Assembly: GCA_022376465.1 (NCBI GenBank)
Contig: JACDTU010000003.1
Span: forward strand, 496,001 to 560,000
DNA: 64,000 bases
Reading direction: 5' to 3'
DNA from: Cubamyces lactineus
Lineage: Eukaryota > Basidiomycota > Agaricomycetes > Polyporales > Polyporaceae
In this document: positions 56,703 to 64,000 of the stretch, piece after piece
Layout of the letters: every line of letters begins with the position of its first letter
How positions within the stretch are numbered: the first letter of the stretch is position 1
Position numbers and translations under genes: made by a program
Notes under the pieces: generated by a model
Database searches by the model: none
Seen by the model: only the letters and a program-made list of their open reading frames with translations
What the model was told of the DNA's origin: nothing

Positions 56703-58801
56703 TTACGAAGTGTCTACGAGCGCGAATGGTGCAAGAAAATGTACGTCTAGTGCATATAGCCCACATGACATGGCACCCGTCCCTACCGTCTCATTGGCCT
56801 GCCACACACTCAACTGTAGCACCACAGCAATCTGCCCTGAAGGACTAGAAAAGATACGTTCCCCGTCACCCCAAGATCCAACGTGCGTACCTCCGCATAC
56901 GTCTTGAGGGGCGCTCGAGAGCCCGGCCTGTTCTCCAGAGGCAGTCTTTTAGGTGTTGACACAGGTCAGTGACTACACCACTACATTACAGCTACGACGC
57001 CGCGCTTACCTCAAGGATCATGCCAGGCTCGCTTGCCGTTCCAGTCCATGACACGGCAACGTGTAGAGGTTTCTCAAGGGCCCTTCCCTCGAGGGGACAC
57101 ATTGACAGAGTAACCACAACATCTTCGGCGAGTCCAGGGTAGCGTAGTCTCAAGACGTAAGTAGGCTGAGTGGGGTCCAGCCGGACAGGTTCCATCTCAT
57201 CCTCATCAGCCTCGACATCGTAGGTGATCCCAAAGTCCCGGAAGTGTGCCAGCGTCCAACGGGGAAGGAGAATTTGGCACGGACAGAAGAGACCGGCGGC
57301 AGGCCAAGTCAACGGCTGCTTGAAAATGAGCAGCTCCGACTCCACCTGGAGCCGCTGATAAGGGATGCACACGTCCTGGAGCGTCACAGAGCCTCGGATG
57401 GCTTCAGGTAGGGAGAACCAGGACGGGTCGACAGACATGATGCGAGCGCAGGTCCTGGAGTATCTGATAACTGCACCCTTGCCAAGACCCGTACGTGGTT
57501 TGGCTGACGCACGCCGACGTTTGGGTGGCAAGTCCAAAGCGCCGATCAAATATTCGCCCACAGAGGACCCTTCGGTCTCGCTCAAGAGAAGGGCCAGGAG
57601 GTGACCGTTCGAGTCAATACATGCAAGGAGACCCAGGGTGATAACGTTCGAGTCTTCTGCCCATGATTCTGAACCGCCTCCGGTCGTAGTGCCGCACGGA
57701 AGACGGACTCGGAGTATAGGGAAGGAGGTACGAATTCCGTGGCCAGTCGTCATATGGAGTGGTGGAACAGATGCGGGCAGGGATATACTGCGGCAGAACG
57801 TACCATACGGAATGGGCGCGTAATCCTCAGAGATCCGAAAGTCCTGCGGGGACGTGGCGAAGAGGTAGGCACCCTTGGACGCTCGGAGCTCATCAGTGGA
57901 TTGTTGGGTGAGATATGCCATTGGCTCGCCTGGCAACGGCAGAGGCGTCCTGGGTCCCCACGCGAAGAGCGACTGGTCTGGAATGCGCTTCAAGATCTCC
58001 TCCTGTAGACGGATAAAGGCCTGACGACCCTCTCCGTAGACGGTCGGCATCCGGATTCCAAAGAGGCCCATTAGTGAGTAGGCTTCGTCTTCGACACGCG
58101 TTGTCTCTCTACACGATGCCCACGACAGACGTCGAGCTACAGAGACCGAATGGAGCGGTCGAACGTGCAGCAGGACATCCCGGTCCACGCCAGTCACTCT
58201 CTCAAGAATCTTCACCAAGCTCGCTTTGGTTCCGAGCATGCGCCAGTCCCTCGACAGGAAGATATTGTTCCGTGGAACTAGAAGCTCTTGCAGGGTCCAG
58301 CCACGCGTGAACCAGGCGCTGCCGCTGAAATCGGAGGAGGACACCATCGGATTCTCCTCATCCCCGACGTCTGCAAGGAAGACGTAGCAGACTTCGGCGT
58401 AGGAATACCAATCGAACATGGAGTTGATGGCCTCGGACAACTCCGCGCTGCTGGTCTTGTCAATGCAACACGTGTCGATCCAGACAAAGCGGTATCCCCG
58501 AGCAAGAGCGTACGAGCAGCAGTTCCTGATCTTCGGCGCGAGTTGACTTGCTAAGAGTCCGAGAAGTTGAGGATCGTCATCCACGACATCGTCATGAAAG
58601 GTCTTTCGGGATGTGGCTTGAATAGCAAGAAGATCCTGCGAATACCGTTGAGTTGCTGCGCCAAATTATCAACAGAGGACAACTCACTTGGAAGCTTTGC
58701 TCGGTCTCTGCATGCCAGACGTGGGACAGAATGGCGTAGGACGCGTGTGCAGGATCCGGCTCGAAATGGAGACGGTAGGTGGTGGTATTGAGTAACCACA
58801 T
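56703..58801 (-). CDS. HET-domain protein B (660 aa, three exons)
   Basis: Exons are 58801-58688, 58635-57010 and 56945-56703. Exon 1 encodes MWLLNTTTYRLHFEPDPAHA, then YAILSHVW and EQSFQ; the intron falls after Gln exactly as in HET gene A. Exon 2 carries FVWIDTCCIDKTSSAELSEA, SAWFTRGWTLQELLVPRNNI, DEAYSLMGLFGIRMPTVYGE and FIRLQEEILKRIPDQSLFAW. Reading on past 57010 gives a stop after six codons, but removing the intron with donor GTAAGC yields a last exon (GERIFSSPSGQIAVVLQLSV and on) similar to the end of HET gene A, so the spliced form is preferred. Role as in HET gene A; no C-terminal repeat domain. Confidence 0.87.
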
Positions 58802-59480
58802 ATCTTGATATCCGAATGTATCCTCTCGCCGATTGGTTGGCTTCGTGAGTCTGTCCTGATATATATCCGTCCCATCCGTTCATCCGATATCCCTTTGACA
58901 GATGAGCGGAAAGTGTGCCCACATGCACCTTTACGTGATTGCACGGGCACTGCAGCGTATCATGCTAGTGTACCACTGAAGTTCAGTCAGGTGCTAACAT
59001 CAATTGCCAATACTTAGAACTGCACCGGGATTAGCTCATTTGGCGGTGCACCGCGTTCCCAGGAGCCCAGGTGAGGCAACGAGGCCAAAGTCAATAGGCA
59101 ACGCATGTCGTGTGTGCAGCTTGAGCTGTGTATTCTTGCCTATCCGCGTCTTGATCCTGACCTTGAAACATGTTCCGCTTGAATACAGCTGCGACGCCCG
59201 CTGTGAAATAGAGAGGGAAGGAGTGGGGTATTCCTCGGCATCGAACATCGTCTCTGCACAGCTTGGTTCACAACCTTGGCGGCGAAGTCGCGTAAGGCCA
59301 CAGGCTGGAACCCTCATAGTGTACGGCCCACAGAAATTTGCCGGAACGGAGTAAATGTCTCCGCTGCTTTGCCTGGGTGGCTGCGGCCTTCATCGGCCTA
59401 ACGTCCGGACGGTGAGCTATACACGTCCTCCTCAACCACACCCCGGAAATCTAGCATAGAAGACGGTGATGTTTAAAGGG
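58802..59480. other. Intergenic between HET gene B and the HET relic
   Basis: A - strand ORF (59036-59317) may be a further 3' remnant of the relic, but I cannot align it convincingly. A TTAGCTCATTTGG string at about 59031 resembles a tRNA A box but has no B box. Nothing else is seen. Confidence 0.3.
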
Positions 59481-60640
59481 TCAACCGTCGGCGCAATCGC
59501 GGTCCAGGGCCGTCGTGCCCGTACTCGTACGACCCACGGTGTACTGCCCCGGAAGGTCAGGCCCTCTGCTCTTCAGGACGCTGAGCGCTATCAGCTGCCC
59601 TCTGTTGCCTTGACAAGCGAGAACTGCAAGACACCAGTCTGTCCCAGCAGACTCTGGGAGTTGTATCAAGGGAAGCCGAGCTCGTACTCATAGCTTGTGC
59701 GCAGGTAATGAGGAGTTATGTTCGTGGATAGCAAACATCGGATCGGCTCCCCAGACAAAGATGCCCTGGTCAGGGATTTGTCTGAGAATTTCTTCCTGCA
59801 GCCTGATGAAGGTGTTCCGGCCCTCTCCATAGTTCGTCACCATGCAGATTCCGAAGAGCCCGAGAAGAGAGTAGGCCTCGTCCTCTTCGCGCGTGGCCAT
59901 GGCTTCCTTCGAGAGGCCTACGATATGCGATAAGCCACGCCGATAGTACTGAGAGGCTTCTCAAGCAGCAGAATTGCACGCTCGACACTGGTCATGGCCT
60001 CGACAACGTCTGCTAGGTCGTGCTTCGTTCCTCCCAACATAGTCCAGGTCTTGGATAGGAATAGGACTTCCTGAGGGGCAATAAGCTCCTGGAGCGTCCA
60101 GCCCCGAGTGAACCAGCGACTGGGCCGGAAAGCGGATTCTTCGGCGGCAGGGTTCTCCGCGCCGTCAACGTCTTCCAAAAAGGCAAAATAGACAGCGGCG
60201 CAGGAATACCATAATGCTCGCACCCTAGAGCACCGCTGGTTCCACATCCCGCCAACCGAAGCCCAGCAAGAGCGCTACGCCATCCTGTCTCTGGACGGAG
60301 AGCAATCATTCAAGGTAACCATGGCTTATTACACCCGCTAGTAGGTACATCCTACCGACTGGCTCTCGCATACCACATGACAGGACATTAAGCAAATCGC
60401 TGCTGACTTCGATGCGCACCACGCTCGCAGACGATGGTGGCGGTTGGGCGGCGCACCGTGGCAGCGATGGCAGCCCTGTGTGTGGGACGACGGCCGCATT
60501 TCAGCGAAGATCCGGAACTGTTGTGTCCTCGCGCGCGCGATGGGCCACCGATCCGTCTGGATCGACTCGTGTTGTATCGACAAGACGAATAGCGAGGGGC
60601 TCTCGGGGGCCATCAACTCCATGTTTACGAGGAGCTACAT
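59481..60640 (-). pseudogene. HET-domain pseudogene split by an internal 416-bp inversion
   Basis: The 3' part reads on -: from 60211, WYSCAAVYFAFLEDVDGAEN, SRWFTRGWTLQELIAPQEVL and LSTIGVAYRIS; then a TAG and a frameshift near 59920, after which EEDEAYSLLGLFGICMVTNY continues to a stop at 59688; a C-terminal remnant (WCLAVLACQGNRGQLIALSV) is at 59669-59481. The 5' part lies next to it on +, 60213-60628: RWFHIPPTEAQQERYAILS, GEQSFK, an intron 60315-60383, then DIKQIAAD, HRSVWIDSCCIDKTNSEGL and GAINSMF. At 60640-60629 on - sits the lost start ATG TAG CTC CTC (usual MWLL). Re-inverting 60213-60628 joins both ends in frame. The second codon is TAG for TGG. Confidence 0.85.
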
Positions 60641-61060
60641 GATTGGGACGACGCCCGGCGGGTATTTGGGGGGCGGCGAGTAAGAGAATCAGGTTCGCGC
60701 TTTTCGCCTTGCTTGTCGTTCATGACAGCGTTCGCTGTGGTCTATGCATGAGGAAGGCCTAGAAACCATCACGGTCAGCAGCACCTGTTTCAGCAGAGCA
60801 TTACATAGCTCCAGCCTACAACACAGCTGCGCCTGATGAATAGAATCCAAGAAGGCGGGACAGAGACCCTTCGAGCACATGCATGTTCACTTGAGATTGG
60901 CAGATCATTACTGCCGCACGCCCAGAATTAGAGGTGGCGTGGTGGCCTTCGCTCTCATATATTCACCCTGTCTCCCGATACAACTGGACCCTGGTACAAA
61001 AAGAAAAGGAAAGGTGCAGAACGAGCTGCAAAGAATAGAACTCCGCTCTCAATCTCGCAA
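60641..61060. other. Intergenic, no supported gene
   Basis: 420 bp between the HET relic and the 3' end of the sedolisin gene. No feature is seen. Confidence 0.4.
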
Positions 61061-63166
61061 TCAGTTGTTCTTGCCGACACGGTGGTGCTTCTTGCCCGAG
61101 GCTGCACTCGTCGCGGGCGCGTTGCCCGTCGCAGACGCAGTAGCGTTACCAGCGGAGGCATCCACGCCGGTCGCACTGCCAGTGACGAGTGCGAGGAGCT
61201 TGTTGAAGTCAGGCGTGCCAAACCCGGTGACCTGCATTGCAGACGATCGATCAGAATCCCGTCAGCATGCACACTGTGTTGAACACGTACTGGATCCCAA
61301 CCCTCAGCTGCAGGGAAACCATCGGTGCCGCAGCCAGGGTTGCTTCCTTCGGTGACGTCGTTGAACGCCGCAGCCGAGCCGCTGGAGTAGATGAGAGGGT
61401 TGAGGAAGCCGAGCGGGCTCTTTCCGGCGTTGAGTAGCTGGTCGTTGAGGAGTGCGACAACGGACGCGAACGTCGGGCTCGACGCGCTCGTCCCAGACAC
61501 GCCTTGGCCCTGGCCGCCGATGTCGACGATGAACTGCACGCCCTGCGTCGACACGTCGGGGAACGCGCGACCCTGCGTCTGGAAGAGGCCCGCGTTCGTG
61601 TTGCCGAGCTTGTCGAGGTAGGCCGCTACCGCATCGTCCTGGTACGCCGGGCGTGCGAAGATGTTCGAGAAGCCGCCAGAGGAGAAGGACGCCGCGACCT
61701 CAGGGTTGATGCCTTGGGTGCTGCCGACGGACGTCAAGAAGGGGCAGCCGGACGGGAAAGTGGGCTCAAATTGCTGCCCGTCACACGCGTCGCTCGCCTG
61801 GGGTCCAGAGACGCCGCCATCGCCAGAGGCGAAGAGGACGGAGGTGCCGCGAGCGCCGAGTTGGCCGTACGCGTTGCAGAGGTTCACAGCGAGGTCAGGC
61901 TCGTTAATGAAGGCGAGCTCGTTGAAGCCAAAGCTGGTCGTGAGGACCAAGGGGGGCTGGTCTTGCGCAAGGAGGAAGTTGATGATGTCCAGGAAGCCGG
62001 AAAGGTCGCCATCCTGGTTCTGGTCACCGACGGAGACGAACGTCGTGGGCACGTTCGTCGCGAGTCCAACAGTATATTGGATATCCAAGCTCTACGGAAG
62101 GTATGAGATGCCACGAGGTGGTGACAGGAAGCAACGAGCATTGTACTCACAGCTTCCGTGGTACCATCGCCATCGGTAATCCCATTGTCGACGGAAACGG
62201 CGTTGAACGTGCCGTCAGGGGCATCCGGGCGAAGAGCGGCCAAGAATTCCTGAGTAGAGTCAGACAGGGAAGTCCTCATTGTTTCCAATAATACTCACAC
62301 TCAGGTCGCCCTTGTTGGCAATCTCACCACCGAAACCGCTGACCGCGAGGCTGTTGCCCTTAGCGGTAGCAGGGGCAGTGGGAATGTTGTACAGCGCCTG
62401 CAAGCATTGAGGGGTGATCTGCTTGTCGCACGAAGCAGGAACGCCCGCGCGCTTGGAGCGGCTCCGCTTTGACGCGCGGGGTATATCTACGACCTCAAAT
62501 GCGGGAGTGTTCTTCTGGATTGGGGGGATGAAGCTATTGTGCGTGAGTAAACCGCTCGTAAAACAAAGGCGTGAGATACTCACTGGACACTCGGGTAGAC
62601 GAACGCGAGATCATTCTTCAATGTCTCCGGGATGGAGTACGCGAGGGTACGGATCACAGTCGTGTTCGTCTTGTCGTAGGTGTACTCGTTGAAGTCGGCA
62701 TTGAGAAGAGCGTTTGCCTTGCTGACAGGGACATTGATGCTCAACCAATCACCAGCCGGTGAGATGGTCTGGGCGGTGATGTTGTTCTTGCCCAACCATG
62801 CCTTGACCTTCTGAACAGTCTCGGCAGACGGAGCGACCATCGCCTCGACCTATATACGATATGATAAGTCATATAGAATCAACACGCGGATCGGGAACGT
62901 ACCTCGGCTTTGGACAGATGATGACCGTAGTTCTCGCTCTTGGGATCGCTCACATCGTACAATGCGGCCTCAAGACCAGTGGCATTATTCTGCACGAGAG
63001 CGATGCGCAAGTTCAAAGTCTTCTCCGCGGATGCCTTGCCGACATAAGAGAATCCGCGTGGGACGTCCACCTGGGACCGCACAACAAGGCGCTCGGCCGA
63101 CTGAGAGAGAGGCTTGCCGAGGGCGAGAGTGAAGAGAGAGAGAACGAGCAGGCCAGCTGCAACCAT
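61061..63166 (-). CDS. Secreted sedolisin-family (S53) serine-carboxyl peptidase, tripeptidyl-peptidase-like
   Basis: An extracellular acid protease made as a pre-pro-enzyme. The signal peptide MVAAGLLVLSLFTLALGKPL is followed by the pro-kumamolisin activation domain (GFSYVGKASAEKTLNLRIAL, YDVSDPKSENYGHHLSKAEV, then WLGKNNITAQTISPAGDWLS). The catalytic part starts near SCDKQITPQCLQALYNIPTA. TEA and LDIQY, brought together across an intron, supply the catalytic Glu and Asp, and the nucleophile is in GQGVSGTSASSPTFASVVAL. The Ca-binding end is FNDVTEGSNPGCGTDGFPAA with GWDPV joined to TGFGTPDFNKLLALV. A basic tail with KKHHRVGKNN ends the protein. About seven exons. A TATATAA box is at 63267-63261 on -. 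Confidence 0.9.
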
Positions 63167-63260
63167 TGTGAGAGGGAGAGAAGGAAAGTGAGAGTGAAAA
63201 CGAAGGGACCACGGGGACCTCAGAGGGCGAAAGGTGCACTACTCACTCCTCCGAGGCGGA

Positions 63261-63267
63261 TTATATA
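63261..63267 (-). promoter_or_regulatory. TATA box of the sedolisin gene
   Basis: TATATAA on - about 95 bp before the start codon, followed by a C/T-rich leader (the + strand is G/A-rich at 63165-63200). Confidence 0.55.
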
Positions 63268-64000
63268 CCGGCGGAGGTCAACGCAGGCGTGGTTTGATGA
63301 CTTCCGCCTGTCGCTATGCAGCGCGCAAGGCCATATGATCGAGAACGGCTTGCTGGTGGTTACGAAGAGCACGGAACCGCCGGCATGAGGAACTGCGCTA
63401 ATTCCTCGCGCAAGGCACCGGCCTTGGCAAAAGTCGCAGTGATCTAGCCTCGCCCGCGTCAGCAGAGATGCTAATTCATGTGCGATGTTTGCAGCACTGC
63501 AACACGCTGTGGCAAGCACCTACGAAGCCGTCCAAAATGACAATTGAAATAGAAAACATACGGTCGTAGTAGCAGAGGTCGGGGACGGGAGGATGGTCGG
63601 AAATGCGATCACGGGCGCTTACTTGGCCGCCGAGCCGGCAAAGCGGCCGCTTGGCGGATGCGATCACCGTCTTTCGCCAACATCCGTATGTCGAGTCTCG
63701 ACGTCGATCCCGGACGTTACTATGGTAAGTACGTTCTGACAGCTCTGGTCAGAAAACACTGGACTCTCCTGCAGCAAACAAGGACAGTAGTCAGCGCTAT
63801 ACTTGCTTTCCAGCAAGGGAAATGCCTACTGTAGGAGCGCCATGATTTGCTTGCTTGAGGCTTGGTGTATGTTACTAGATGTTACTGCGCAGGTATCCTC
63901 AACTTTCACACGCAACACAATGCAAGCTAGAGGTCACCGACATCTCCAAGTTCCATACCCAACAAGTACTGTACAAGAGGTGTCAAATGCTTGCATCGCA
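63268..64000. other. Right-hand end, no supported gene
   Basis: Short ORFs only (63220-63519, 63476-63667 on -), with no domain. Nothing recognised up to the window edge. Confidence 0.35.

Noticed and set aside
59025..59100. GGGATTAGCTCATTTGG resembling the start of a tRNA
   Set aside because: No T-loop sequence (GGTTCRANNCC) follows and the ends do not pair.
59036..59317. Possible further 3' remnant of the HET pseudogene
   Set aside because: Could not be aligned convincingly to the C-terminal region of either intact HET gene.

Overview
The window is nuclear DNA of a filamentous fungus. Short introns (about 50-80 bp) with GTRNGY donors, a high-GC coding background, a self-sufficient P450 with a fused reductase, HET-domain proteins, expanded F-box families and a sedolisin protease together point to a mushroom-forming basidiomycete (Agaricomycetes). 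A polypore is my best guess, but that is inference. No rRNA, tRNA, CRISPR array or intact transposon was recognised.

Layout. 1-8.4 kb holds the 3' end of a membrane protein gene, ERG6 (sterol C-24 methyltransferase) and a CYP505-type P450/P450-reductase fusion, all on +. 8.7-12.6 kb is a het-C homologue on -, divergent from an NTF2+RRM (G3BP-like) RNA-binding protein at 13.0-14.7 kb. 14.7-28.5 kb is gene-poor accessory DNA. It contains five copies of an unrecognised family of about 80 residues (three on -, one on +, one decayed on +), a small conserved unknown protein, a C2H2 zinc-finger gene and a C2H2 relic. 28.5-33.6 kb returns to conserved genes: a MAK5/DDX24-type DEAD-box helicase and an RMD1 (DUF155) protein, divergently transcribed.

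33.8-49.6 kb is a second accessory block. It has an F-box gene and a HET-domain gene on -, a TEY-type MAP kinase on -, then a tandem array of three further F-box paralogues on +, the last one broken by frameshifts. 49.7-56.5 kb is conserved again: a GNAT acetyltransferase, NAC-beta (EGD1), the actin-interacting WD40 protein AIP1 and the checkpoint protein MAD3/BUBR1. 56.7-60.6 kb has a second intact HET gene and a HET pseudogene. In that pseudogene a 416-bp internal segment has been flipped in place; turning it back restores the frame exactly at both joints. 61-63.2 kb is a secreted sedolisin (S53) protease, and the last 0.8 kb shows no gene.

How the genes relate. The conserved genes are housekeeping and show no joint pathway. 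The accessory genes cluster by duplication: the small-protein family, the F-box family and the HET family each share exon structure among copies and each include at least one decayed copy, which suggests birth-and-death evolution. The strongest candidate for something undescribed is the small-protein family. Its copies share not only the protein but a TATA box, a conserved motif near the presumed start of transcription and 5'-UTR introns, the last of which ends directly at the ATG.
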